A stretch of DNA of 64,000 bases from contig CP136064.1 in assembly GCA_032622095.1 (NCBI GenBank), positions 150,537,819 through 150,601,818 of the forward strand, written 5' to 3'. The stretch comes from Siphonodentalium dalli. Its lineage: Eukaryota; Mollusca; Scaphopoda; Gadilida; Siphonodentaliidae. Position 1 is the stretch's first letter. The number at the start of each line of letters is the position of its first letter. The notes below the pieces were generated by a model. That model was given only the letters and a program-made list of their open reading frames with translations, made no database searches and was not told the DNA's origin. Positions 37,641 to 48,001 of the stretch are shown here, in pieces. Made by a program: the position numbers and the translations under genes.

Positions 37641-38836
37641 TTTCACTGATGTTAATGACACAGTAGCTCAACAGACCGGGGGCTTTTTTTAGAAATGAAA
37701 ATTTTTATTCTTGGAACAAACTTTGCTTCAAACTGTCTACATTTCTACTAGTGTCTACTATTTCTGAATCACACAATGACTGAAGCAAAATTCATCAGAT
37801 GTATTCTAAGATTATAAGTCGTCATGCAAAATTCATCGGACATAGCCCAAAATCAAATTGGGCACAGATTCTCAAACTATAAGTCATCAAGGACAATAAC
37901 AAGGACCATAAAATTGGGCAGACCGAACCTGAATTTGAACTTGATCTCTCTATTCATATGAGTAATCCATATACCAAATTTGAAAACAAAAAGATAACTA
38001 TAACTAAAGCTAGCGATCACCCGGAAACCAAAATAATCAAATTATATGTCAACAAAGACCGTAACTCCGGTAAATATAGGCGGACGGAACACAAATTCGA
38101 ACATGACCTGTATTTTCATATGAGTAATCCATATCCCAAATTTGAAAACAATCAGGTACATGAACTGAACTAGTAAAAGGGTTGAATGGCAATTTTCTTA
38201 AGTTCAATACTGCTTCAAGAATCTCAACATTATATCAGGTGTGTGCAAGATCATTGTTCTTAACAACTAACATGAACTGTTACATCAAGGAACTAGCCCA
38301 ATGTTGGTATTCATGCGGGTCCACTAGAGCTGGGAGCAATCAACATAAACTGTTTATATGCCCACCCCCTGGGAACTGGTCCTGCTAGAAACAGTTACAC
38401 CTGTTTGGATCCTAGCTAAATCGATTACATCTGACCATCCGATATGCGACAGAATTAGTTATTCTATGATGCAGTCACACCTTTTCATGACAGAAGACTT
38501 AAGAGTTAACAGTGGTACCCCTATGTACCCTATCTGACACCTTGCATATACCTTGCAAGATAAATATATGTCAATTATTTCAAGATTGGAGTAAAATATC
38601 TCCAGAAATTCACCATATAGTACAGAAAATATGCCTCGTACAAACATTCCTTCAAATATCGTTATTTTGCATATATGGTTGACTTTACTGACATATTAAA
38701 GTTATCATCGACGACAAACTGTTCAATGAATTGAACAACAAAACGACTGAATCAACTCTTGTGCTGCATGTATTTTATGTTTTACGTGCATGGAGAAATA
38801 GTTAGGGTACAACTTGCATCTGACCATCTCGACACG
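37641..38836 (+). repeat. dispersed repeat with internal duplication; otherwise no gene
   Basis: TTCATATGAGTAATCCATAT followed by ACCAAATTTGAAAACA occurs at 37954 and again, nearly identical, at about 38117. The unit is ~163 bp. The frame at 37958-38173 spans this repeat and is not a gene. The rest to 38836 is featureless. Confidence 0.5.
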
Positions 38837-39748
38837 ATGGTCCAGTCTACACCCGTTTCAGGTACAGTTTACAAAGTGAATGTCGATAGATTATTGATAC
38901 AATAATGTATCAATATTGCGTATACCGGTATGGTATCTCTAGCGAGATTATAAAGGTTCTATATATACTTGATGCACATCAATGCACTTTCAGAAGGATT
39001 TTCATCTGGTTAAAATTTCAACACAATATCAAAAGCTCCACTACAAAACCTTTATTCACAAACCCATACATATTACAGTGAAACAATTTAATCTGATCAT
39101 TTATAATACAGGTTAAAAACCCTAAATAAATCTCACTTAATAAATAAATAAAGAATAGTCATCATATATTTTCCAGATGATTCCACTTTGGGTTATTTTA
39201 TCGGAATAATATAAGAAATATATGCTTTTAGTTTATAAATAATCTATAAAAGTACAACATTACGACACACACTTATCAAACTTATCATGTTTTGTAATAA
39301 ATGTGTTTGCATTATATGAATTTCTAGTTTGAAAAATAATAATAGATGGCATGAAATAAGTGTTTCTCTCATATTATATTTATGAAACAAGTATAAGAAA
39401 TTGCTTGAGGCTCGGCAAAACAGAAAACTCGAACTTCATTAATATTTACAAGAGAAACACAAATTCCATATTATGTTTACTACTTTTAAAATCACTGTCT
39501 TTGCTAAAAAAAATACCACAAAACAAAAGTAAATTCTTAAAGAAATATATTTTTAGATGTTTTTTTCTTTCGGCTATACGTAATGCCGTCAGACAGAAAT
39601 GCGTAAGCCAATTAATGTCCCGGAATTTTGGCGTTGATCAATCAAACTGTGTCGTGGTATTGATATTAAGAAGTCAGTGCTTAAAAATAAACTTTGTGTA
39701 TTATCATGCGGGTGGGGGCGATCGATACGGATTCGTGGCTAATTGTTT

Positions 39749-39891
39749 GTGTTCATAGTTATATACGGACACACACTGGTATAGGATGCGGGTGCAGGCT
39801 GGTGTATATCATATTTAACATGATCAAATTTGATACCAGCATGCATCTGTATCCTATATACCAGTGTGCCTACGTATATGACTGTGAACAA
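39749..39891. repeat. palindromic foldback repeat
   Basis: The left arm TTGTGTTCATAGTTATATAC...CACTGGTATAGGAT is mirrored by ATCCTATATACCAGTGTG...CTGTGAACAA. Loop around 39815-39825. Confidence 0.75.
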
Positions 39892-39974
39892 AAACAACCA
39901 GTCGTGAATACACTGCATGTTTTTGAACACTAAAATTGCAACAGATATTGAATGCGTTCATTTTTTCAATCTTA

Positions 39975-40215
39975 AACACTTGTGTTCAAATATGTTAACA
40001 CTAGCGTTCAAATTGTATGCAACACTGCATGGTGTTCAGATCTTAACGCCAGTGTTCAACTTATAACACTGGTGACCAACACACCAGTGTTCAATAATGC
40101 TAACACTAGTGTTCAGCATTTGAATGCATAATTGTGTTCAGAACACATGCAACATATATTAGATACTAAATTAGCGTTCAAATGGGAAAGATTTTGGTAA
40201 TAATTGTGAACACTG
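39975..40215 (+). repeat. cluster of GTGTTCA half-sites
   Basis: About nine GTGTTCA or GCGTTCA words, several as palindromes such as AACACTAGTGTTCA and AACACTGGTG, within 240 bp. No regular period. Confidence 0.6.
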
Positions 40216-40332
40216 ACATTAGCAGGAGGTAAATATTTATGTTCAACGCAGCCATAAACTAGAATGGTCCAGTCTACACCCGTTTCAGGTACAGTTTACA
40301 AAGTGAATGTCGATAGATTATTGATACAATAA

Positions 40333-41340
40333 ACTGATTACCTTAAATGTACCCCATGGTGTATAACCGTATACCCTATTCATGACTGGAGCATCCTGAA
40401 ACTTTGGTGAAGATGCTGTGCAAATGCATTCTCTTATATATGCGAGTTCCCCATAGGGATGGCCTAAAAATAGTTACCTTCACCTTGTATGCCTAATCCA
40501 GTACATTATCTTATATGTGCGAGGCTTGCTGTGGGATTTGTGTACATGTACAATGAATGTACAGACTGCAGTACTGCATACACATTCGATAATTGAGGTG
40601 AGCATTCAAATTTGAATGGTTCAATGATAATTTCCACATGTATGTACAAGCGATGCAAGCGAAAATCTGATAAATCATTTGTAACTTTCTAGGCTTGTAA
40701 TTTGTTAGAAGGTTGGCCTATTTCTAACTGGTAAGGTGGGAGTCAACTCACGGAAGTGGCAGCGGGGTGTTAAAATGATGAGTTGTTTAATGATAACAAG
40801 ATGGAAACAATACGATCAATATCACCATAAATGTACATGTATGTTGGTGTGTGCATGGTGCGACAGCGGACTCCAAAAGGCATCCGCATATGTACTGTAC
40901 CCATACCAGTGTTCATTCGAATCGGTCACCCCCCCATGATTATTAACTTGCATTACTTCGTGCTATTATATGATAAATAAGTATAATTATAATGTAATAC
41001 AATATTCTCTGTCAGTTATCGGCAGTCGACGGCTCCATCGCTGATAGCAACGATGATGATGTCACCGTTGCGGAGCAACCCTCATCTATGCCCAAATGAA
41101 AAGTGCATGTAACATAAGGCGACGCTGATCTATCAGTGTATCAAGGTTTTTTTTAAACGAAATGGTCACATTCACTCAGCTGTCACACAAGTTCATAACA
41201 TCCTTCAAGACAGCCAGGTGCGGCCAATGTCCCCGCTCATTTGGTAACGTTGAAGAGCCTGACCATCACAAAGATCATCACCAACAAATGGTTTGTGAAA
41301 TATGCGAGTTTCATCGTCGTCGGTGCGTTACCGTGTCATC
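40333..41340. other. no gene recognised; CATTCTC motif copies
   Basis: Copies of the CATTCTCTTATATATGCGAG motif at 40427 and, diverged, at 40500. The frames near 41162-41510 have no recognisable domains. GC content rises here as the retroelement begins. Confidence 0.45.
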
Positions 41341-42045
41341 CATCGTTTATTTATTCTCGCTTGTTTTCCTTCGCTAGGGCAAGCTTGACGCTTTACCTAC
41401 CTTGGGTCGGTCGGTTGTCACACCGCCAGTCACTACTCAATATCGCCGGTTGTTCCCCTGTTTTGACAGGATCGCTTCCTACGCTTACGGCACCTTGTCT
41501 GTCCCGGTGAAAGTGCCGTCCGTACCTTCTTACGATGGCCTTTGCGTTCTCAGCTTCGGGTTTCGTCACGTCATGTATGTTGTCTGTATGTTTCAGTACG
41601 CCTGTTTTCCTACGCTTAGGGCAGGCACCATTCCTGTGTTTAGCGACAATGTCACGTCACCAAGGTTTAGAAAGAATAGATATTTGAACTTGGCCGGTTT
41701 GTATCTTTGTGGTTTTAACAACAAACCATTAATTCGTCACGCTACTTGTGATGTGCTCATCGTCTTCCTGTTACATGTACATCCGATGACCCGGTATTCA
41801 CAATTGCCCAGCTCCGCGGCGTGTGGCCAACGATATTTATGATAGTATACCAGTGCAGGGCCATGTTTGGGCTTTCATGTCGGCGCAGTTTATTTTGCTC
41901 GTACTAGCGGTGTCGATCCGTCCCGTTTCATTCCACGGTCGATATTTGGGGTCGCCCAACCCTATTTCCCTGATAGGCACATTTCCGTATGGTATCTGGC
42001 GCGTAACCCTTTGCCTTCCTCTTCGCGACAGGTTCCCTCTGGCTG

Positions 42046-42890
42046 TTGGATACAGTATTACAGATTCATCCAAGTTACGCCTGGGCGTGGTCGCCCTGTC
42101 AAATGGAACATCAAACTCGTCCGGCCCGTACAGCATCTGTCCGCCGCTCAACAAGAGGTCATAAAACTGGGCGTCGACCTGCAACACGTCAAACTACACG
42201 CAGAGCGCTGTCAATTTCTCCGCCTAGACGTTCCGGGTCCTCAAGCAGTTCACCTCCTCCCAAACGGGGCTGTAGACGTTCGCGACAACCGTCTTCACCA
42301 GGTAGTTCGTCAGCCAGTGAGCGTAGCTCACCAGCTCGTTCTGGGCCAGATTCAGGCTCGTCAGACGTTTCTAAACAATCGCATAACACTTCCGTTAGTC
42401 CTGTTTGGGGTGCTTCTGCCCCGTCGTTTGAGCGCTAGACAGTTGCGCCCCCTTTGTCCGCCCAATTTCAGTCCATTTCGGTTCCATTGGGCACTTCCGT
42501 CCCGTCTACAGTCTCACAAGCCCAGTGGGTAGACTCCCCGGTGGGGCAAATTTTATCCGCAGCTCCCCCTCCACCTCGCGTCATTTCCACCATTGAGAGG
42601 TGGTTGGACGCGTATGAAATATTCATGTCCATTTATTTACTCAAGTGCCCCGTCGCAGCCATCCCAATGGTTAAGTATCAATCTAATATCCACCACCTGG
42701 CAGCCGTTAAATCGGATTGGATGGGCTATGATCGTTCTTTCCGGGAGCTGCGGCAACATAGTCCTGGGCTGTGGTGGGACTACTGGCACTGGGAACTCTA
42801 TATGCAGGCCCACAAATTCAGGGAACCCCCCCTAGCAGGCAAACCATATTCTGCGCGCCACCAGTCTAGCCCGGGAGGGTTCCGGTCCCC
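42046..42890 (+). pseudogene. gag-like protein, broken
   Basis: One frame with an in-frame TAG at 42436-42438. The first part is a serine/arginine/proline-rich low-complexity segment (SISPPRRSGSSSSS). The second, after the stop, contains ERWLDAYEIFMSIYL and a tryptophan-rich WWDYWHWELYMQAHKF, typical of gag-like proteins of this retroelement family. A frameshift near 42830-42890 separates it from the zinc motif. Confidence 0.6.
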
Positions 42891-43124
42891 ATGGGCTTCT
42901 GCCAGCGTTACCAGGGGGGGCAATTCTGCTCGTTCGCACGATGCAATTTCAAACATGGTTGTTTTAAGTGCGGGGGGCTCCATAGGGTGACCCAATGTGC
43001 CATGGGGTCTCGTCCTCCGTATCCTTCCTTTCTCCGCAAGGGCCCCGGAGGAGGGCCTCGCGGCCGTTCCAGACCAATCGGCTCCCAACGCCCATCAACG
43101 TCGCTAGATTGGCGTCCATGCTAG
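42891..43124 (+). pseudogene. gag zinc-binding motif
   Basis: GFCQRYQGGQFCSFARCNF followed by KHGCFKCGGLHRVTQC: a cluster of cysteines and histidines spaced C-x8-C-x4-C-x3-H-x1-C-x2-C-x4-H-x4-C, the presumed nucleic-acid-binding end of gag. It overlaps the beginning of the RT frame in another phase. Confidence 0.65.
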
Positions 43125-43765
43125 AGGGTTACGACGACACTCTAGCTCAATTTGTTATCATGGGTTGTACATTCGGTTTTGATATTGGTTCTCAGTCGGG
43201 TCCAACAGGTACAATGGGCATTGGTAACCTTCGATCCGCTCTGGAAAATCCTGGCTTAGTGGCGGAAAAGTTAGACAAAGAGGTGCTAGCCGGACGGATG
43301 GCAGGCCCATTTGCGCAACCTCCTTTTTCGGATCTCATGATCTCACCAATCGGCCTGGTGGAGAAGTCAATTCCGGGCACTTTTCGTATGATTCATCATC
43401 TCTCTTTTCCGCACGGATCCTCAGTTAATGATAGCATACCGGAAGCAGTTTCATCGGTTTCTTATCAAACGATTCAAGATGCTATCTCCATCATCACTGA
43501 TATTGGTTCCGCCTTCCTCGGAAAATTTGATATACGAAATTCCTTCAGACAACTCGACGTTAGCCCGAAAAACTACCCCCAGCTCGGCCTCCATTTTTCT
43601 GGCCAATTTTATTATGATAAATGCCTCCCGATGGGTGGCCGCTCTAGCTGCTTTATATTCGAACGGTTTAGCACAGCTTTGTCATGGATTTTCCAGAGCG
43701 TTGGGGTCGATAACGTGGTGCACGTGTTGGACGATTTCCTCATGGTGAATAACGATTTTCTGCCT
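43085..43765 (+). pseudogene. reverse transcriptase, fingers and palm
   Basis: Contains LEGYDDTLAQFVIMGCTFGF (linker typical of this family), GRMAGPFAQPPF, FRMIHHLSFPHGSSVND, a first palm aspartate in KFDIRNSFRQLDV, the YYDKCLPMGGRSSCFIF block, and the catalytic pair in HVLDDFL (43720-43740). The aspartates are retained; the usual aromatic before LDD is valine. A frameshift at about 43750-43770 ends the frame and the thumb continues in another phase. Confidence 0.8.
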
Positions 43766-44455
43766 GTCAGCATAGCCTGGAAACTGCGTTAGATATGTGC
43801 GAGTTCTTGGGCGTCCCCATCGCAGGGGAGAAAACCGTGTTACCAACGCAGACTATTACCTTTCTCGGCATTGAGTTAGACATACCTTCGAAATCTGCTC
43901 GCCTTCCATCTGAGAAGCTAGTAAAGTGCGAAGGCTTGATCAACTGTTTTCTCAGCCGTCACAGCACTACACTTCACGAATTACAGTCCCTAGTGGGCCT
44001 CCTTAGTTTTACATGCTCCGTCATAATACCCGGGCGTGCTTTTTTGCGTCGGCTGATTAATCTCACAATTGGCGTCAAGAAGCCATATTACAAAATTCGT
44101 TTAACAACCAATGTCAAGGACGACCTGCGGATATGGCTCAGCTTTCTGCAGGCATTTAATGGAAAATTGTTCTTCTTCACGGAACCCTGGGCGACTAATC
44201 AATCCCTCCATCTCTGGACAGATGCCTCGGGAGCGCACAGATGCGGGGCTATTTTAGGGGTGGAATGGTTAACGGTCCCTTGGCAGTATCGCGATTCTGG
44301 AATTTTATCCCATTCTTTTGGCAGTCCGAATTTGGGGACCACAACTACAAAATCGCAAAATTCTGTTTCATTCCGACAATCAGGCCATCGTTAGCATTAT
44401 CAACAGTCAAACAACACAGGACGTTCAGCTCCTGCAGCTCCTGAGGCAGCTTGTT
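43766..44455 (+). pseudogene. RT thumb and RNase H, broken
   Basis: Frame 43795-44394 starts CEFLGVPIAGEKTVLPTQ and includes TITFLGIELD, LPSEKLVKCEGL, the LQSLVGLLSFTC motif and an RNase H beginning (LHLWTDASGAHRCGAI). Around 44300 the frame is lost. The second RNase H aspartate block (FHSDNQAIVSIIN) appears in a third phase at about 44367-44405, with LLQLLRQL following. At least two indels therefore separate it from function. Confidence 0.75.
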
Positions 44456-44555
44456 TAATCTATAACATACAGTTCAGGCCCGTGCACGTCCCAGACACGG
44501 CCAACATTCCGGCTGATATGATTAGTCGATTTCAATTTCAGGCTTTTCGGCGGCT

Positions 44556-45583
44556 GTGCCCGGGCGCTTTGGTGGACCCTATTCCGATCCCGTCCGAGTT
44601 GACGTTGCAGAACTTAATAACACTGTGATCTTCTTAGTTCACCAAGGCCTAGCTCCTCGGACTCATGCCCAATATAATCGGGCACACGCAGACTATATGG
44701 CATTTTGTCAGGCTATCGCCTCTCCGCCTTTCCCAGCTAGCACCAGTACAATTTCGCTCTTCATCGCCTCTCTATACCAGCGAGGCCTGGCTTATAAAAC
44801 AATCTGCTCTCGTCTGTCCGCCATTACATATTTTAGTAAATTGAAAGCGCTACCCGATCCGGTGTCCAATTTTATGATTAAAAAAATGCTGGTTGGTACC
44901 AGACGCTTGCGTGGCTGCCCTGATCGCCGGTGACCATTCACGCTTTCGATTCTCAGCAAACTCGTCCGGTCTCTGACCTCGGTCACGGACACAACTTACT
45001 CTCAACATTTGTACCAGGCTACCTTCACTACCGCCTTCTTTGCTTTTGCACGCATAGGCAAACTCTGCCCAACCTCGGTCCGCGACCACAATTTGGTATT
45101 ACAAGTCGGTGACGTTAGCATCTCTGCGAGGAACCACCGGATGTTCCTCACATTTCGACACTTTAAGCACAATGTCGGGGGTGTTCCCCATCGTATTCGC
45201 TTCGGGGCCAGCCGCACACCTATTTTCCCCATCGAGGCCATGCGGCAGTACTTGCTTTCCGAGGCGCTCATCCTGGTCCCTTGTTTAGCTGGCCCGACGG
45301 CTGCCCTTTATTTTATGGCCCCTTCGTCGCAGTGTTGCGGACGTGCCTCACCTATTGCGCTTTAGACCACATCCTGATTAAGGCCCATAGTTTTTGGATT
45401 GGTGCGGCTTGCTGGGTGGCGGGGAGAGGGTATTCTGATGCCCAGATCCGGTTGATGGGTAGGTGGAATTCAAATGCCTTTATGGCATACATCCGGGGTA
45501 GATACTGGTCCCTCTTGGTTTCACTTCGCCTGAGCGAGTGGAACATCGCACCCACACCCCGTTTGCATATTTTACATTTGTAA
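44556..45583 (+). pseudogene. tyrosine recombinase, inactivated
   Basis: The N-terminal SAM-like core-binding domain is recognisable (LAPRTHAQYNRAHADYMAFC, LFIASLYQRGLAYKTI). A TGA at 44931-44933 interrupts the frame, which then resumes with the first catalytic arginine in FAFARIGKLCP. A frameshift near 45280 moves to the C-terminal block SFWIGAACW...MGRWNSNAFMAYIR. The catalytic H-x-x-R box reads HSFW, so the arginine is replaced by tryptophan (a CGG to TGG change is the simplest route). The terminal tyrosine remains. The protein cannot be functional. Confidence 0.8.
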
Positions 45584-46256
45584 CAGTCACTTATTGAGTT
45601 TGCCCGTTGTTGCTCTGTATCGCTTTGCTTGAACGGGTGCGACAGGGGCAGTTATCCAGCTTTTCATCGCGACTTCAGATATTGTTTCACTGAGATTTCA
45701 CCAGGGAATAGCTACCCCTTCCAGCCGGGACTTAGTTGCTGCGGTGGGGACCTCCTCACTTCTCCCCCCTCGGTTATTTGTCGTTCACTCCAGTGGTGGC
45801 CCTTGGGGCGCTTTGCTTGAACAAGTGCTGCAGGGTACCGTCTCTCCGCGTCAACCATTATTTCATTTTCATTTCTCCTCTGCGGAACTCTTGGCCCTTC
45901 GCTTGTGCGAGGTCCAGTTTCGATTATATGTCCCACCTTCAAGCACTCACCCCCCCTTTTTTTTTGGCGGGATCGAAATGCATGCACAGCATGCAGTTCG
46001 ATTTTGGCGCATTGTGGGCCAAAAAAGGAAGACGCGAAGCAAGAAATGGATAACTGGACAGTGAACATCCTACCAATAATTTCGCGACTACCTTTTTGAT
46101 TAATAATTCATTAAATAAAGGTAGTCAATCAGGCAAACCTGTCTTTGTTGTGTTACGACCCTGCGGAATAAATACCCTATTGCCCTAATATATACATGAT
46201 TCATAACTATGAAAATTAACTTATCATATCATATTGCTAATGAATGGCTTCATTAT
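45584..46256. repeat. 3' tail of the decayed element with two hairpins
   Basis: A direct repeat CGCTTTGCTTGAAC(N)6-7GCNGCAGGG-like occurs at 45621 and 45810. A palindrome ATCGAAATGCATGC / GCATGCAGTTCGAT lies at 45972-46002. A second inverted pair GACTACCTTTT / AAAGGTAGTC lies at 46087-46128. The frames on both strands here look like chance open frames in GC-rich sequence. Confidence 0.5.
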
Positions 46257-46334
46257 AATACCCCTCTCATCCTAGCATCCCTTGGGATGCGAATGGATGA
46301 GAAGGATTTTGTCCATATGAGAATGAACAGTGGA
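46257..46334. repeat. left terminal extension of the DIRS element
   Basis: Begins AATACCCCTCTCATCC. Its reverse complement forms the first part of the internal complementary region, ending ATT at 46689-46691. Confidence 0.85.
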
Positions 46335-46498
46335 GGGATGAAAAGATGCATTGTTATTGAGTTCAGGCAATTGGCTCAATTGAAAGCAGGCGAAAACTAG
46401 GTCAGGCCCAGCCATCCAATACCTGTAGTGCACGGACTATTCAGTGTGACGTCACACACTGATACAACAAAACCACTGGGCTGACCACGCACCGTGCC
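46335..46498 (+). repeat. left inverted terminal repeat (DIRS)
   Basis: Starts GGGATGAAAAGATGCATTG and ends CCACGCACCGTGCC. It is the reverse complement of 51382-51545, with a single difference noticed (CTGTAGTGC versus CTATAGTGC). It contains the palindrome GTGTGACGTCACAC-like word at 46444-46458. Confidence 0.93.
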
Positions 46499-46602
46499 CA
46501 TTTAAAGCAAAAGAGTAGATGCTGACAATCAAACTAGCGGAAAGAACAGTGGAGTACAAGGTGCGGGGACAAATGATTGTATTGACTATCACAGGGAGGG
46601 AA

Positions 46603-46735
46603 CTTTTATCCCTCCACTGTTCATTCTCATATGGACAAAATCCTTCTCATCCATTCGCATCCCAAGGGATGCTAGGATGAGAGGGGTATTTTGTACCATA
46701 TTTTCATTCCCAGTGTCGGGATGAAAAGATGCATG
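46603..46735. repeat. internal complementary region (DIRS)
   Basis: The left two thirds are the reverse complement of the left outer edge (CCTCCACTGTTCATTCTC ... GAGAGGGGTATT). The right third is the reverse complement of the right outer edge (ATTTTGTACCATATTTTC ... AAAGATGCAT). The two meet at ATT 46689-46691. The join is what a circle junction would look like. It lies 84 bp downstream of the recombinase stop. Confidence 0.9.
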
Positions 46736-46819
46736 TTTGAAGCGTTTGATGTCAGATGTAAACAGAAACAAATTTTAATTGACAAAACAATTATTTATTT
46801 CCCAGAGAATGATACAGAT

Positions 46820-48001
46820 TTATACTCGATCCTCTCTTTGAGTACTCTCGTCCTCCCCTCCTTCTTCTTCAGATGGAAAGACTTCCACATCTGAAAAGGA
46901 ATGCAGCACAGCATCAGACACTTGTTTTGGATCAGTTGATGGAACTCTGTAGTAAAACCTATAGAAAGTGTCAGCATTCAACCAGTTAGCCACTTTCATG
47001 ATGGACGTGAGAGATAAACCTGTGGTGTAAGCAGCCGAAGCTGCCGAGCCTCTGATTGAATGAGCTCGAAAAACCCTTGTGTCAATACCAGCCTGATGCA
47101 TGGTATCTTTCAGCCAACGAGCGATGGTCGTACTAGTTACTGGCTTGAAGGATTTGTAAGAAATAAGCAGCTGGGTGCCTTGACGCCTGAGACAAGTGCG
47201 TTTAAGGTAATATTTGAGCGTAGTGAGCACACAAAGTTCAGGACGTTCATATGCGTAAACTTGTATTACCGGATTTTGCCTGGTAATGGAAGTTGTTTTA
47301 AGAGGGGTATCAATCCGAAATTCGGCATAATTGTGTCTCAGGGTCAACTTAGTAATGTCCAGAGCTGCGAGTGTTTGAACTCTTTGTATAGTTGTGAGAG
47401 CTAATAATGCTGTTAATTTCTCGGTCAAAGATTTTAATGGAAGGGCAGCTGATAGCTCAATCTGCTTCAAATAATTTAATAAGGTAGATACTTCCCACAT
47501 ACAGACATAACGGGGCTTAGGCGGTCTGAGATTGGCAAAGCCTTTCATCACACGAGAAATACAAGGTGAGTTAATCACCACTGATGGATTTACAATCGTA
47601 AATGTCTGTGACAACATGGAACGCATCATATTTAAATGACTGTAAGACGATCCAGTTTGAAAAAGTGAAGTTAAATAAGTCGCCACGTGCTGGATAGTTG
47701 GCGAAAAAATATTGACTTGCCATTTGTGACACCACAGAACCCATTTTCGCCAGGCGAGGTCATACTGTTTATTAGTGCCTCGTCGCCATGATTGGAGGAT
47801 ACATTTGGCAGTTTCTGATGAAAAGCCCTGATCTTCGAGATATTGGATGACACATGTACTGCGGTCAAATTCAATGTTCTCAGCAATGGATGATGAGAAT
47901 TGGTGTGTGGCAGATTCAATAGGTTGGTCATAATGGGAAATCTGATAGGGAAATCGATAAGCATGTCGATCAGATAAGGGAACCAAGGCTGGCTTGGCCA
48001 C
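46820..48001 (-). CDS. tyrosine recombinase (DIRS)
   Basis: A 393-residue protein that would insert the circular cDNA by site-specific recombination in place of a DDE integrase. The N-terminal SAM-like domain is at about 60-160 (SWRRGTNKQYDLAWRKW). Catalytic residues are visible: Arg207 in TTIQRVQTL, His314 and Arg317 in AHSIRGSA, Trp340 in VANWLNADTF and Tyr350 in FYRFYYR. All the required residues are present, unlike the copy at 44556-45583. The length fits DIRS recombinases. The start overlaps the 3' part of the RNase H/methyltransferase frame by 331 bp in another phase, as is usual in DIRS. The acidic C-terminus (SEEEGGEDES) is a tail beyond the catalytic fold. Confidence 0.9.
   Translation of the reverse strand: MAKPALVPLSDRHAYRFPYQISHYDQPIESATHQFSSSIAENIEFDRSTCVIQYLEDQGFSSETAKCILQSWRRGTNKQYDLAWRKWVLWCHKWQVNIFSPTIQHVATYLTSLFQTGSSYSHLNMMRSMLSQTFTIVNPSVVINSPCISRVMKGFANLRPPKPRYVCMWEVSTLLNYLKQIELSAALPLKSLTEKLTALLALTTIQRVQTLAALDITKLTLRHNYAEFRIDTPLKTTSITRQNPVIQVYAYERPELCVLTTLKYYLKRTCLRRQGTQLLISYKSFKPVTSTTIARWLKDTMHQAGIDTRVFRAHSIRGSAASAAYTTGLSLTSIMKVANWLNADTFYRFYYRVPSTDPKQVSDAVLHSFSDVEVFPSEEEGGEDESTQREDRV

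Larger units (their letters stand above)
38837..40332 (+). repeat. 69-bp identical direct repeats bounding ~1.36 kb
   Basis: The segments 38837-38905 and 40264-40332 are identical (start ATGGTCCAGTCTACACCCG, end TTGATACAATAA). Nothing resembling an LTR (TG...CA) or polymerase lies between. The enclosed 39360-39758 frame has no recognisable domain. Confidence 0.8.
41341..46130 (+). mobile_element. decayed tyrosine-recombinase retrotransposon (Ngaro/DIRS-like)
   Basis: GC-richer than its surroundings. In order: a gag-like frame, a CCHC/CCCH-type zinc motif, RT, RNase H and a tyrosine recombinase, all on the plus strand. Several frameshifts and stops break them. No integrase of the DDE type and no protease is present. 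This gene order is that of tyrosine-recombinase retroelements. The RT family (GRMAGPF, FRMIHHLSFP, LGKFDIRNSFR) is the one I associate with Ngaro/DIRS-like elements in animals. The left boundary is uncertain. The right part (45584-46130) holds hairpins and a short direct repeat (CGCTTTGCTTGAAC at 45621 and 45810) that may be terminal-repeat remnants. Confidence 0.75.

Noticed and set aside
37958-38173. 71-codon open frame
   Set aside because: Formed by two copies of a dispersed repeat.
39360-39758. 132-codon open frame
   Set aside because: Composition follows the AT-rich background, no domain or splice context is visible, and its end overlaps a palindrome.
41402-42532. Long open frames upstream of and overlapping the gag of the decayed element
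   Set aside because: Several phases are open together on both strands in GC-rich sequence. Only the phase with the later gag motifs is supported.
45712-46068. Overlapping ~105-118-codon frames on both strands
   Set aside because: They lie in the non-coding tail of the retroelement, with no motif and mutually exclusive phases.
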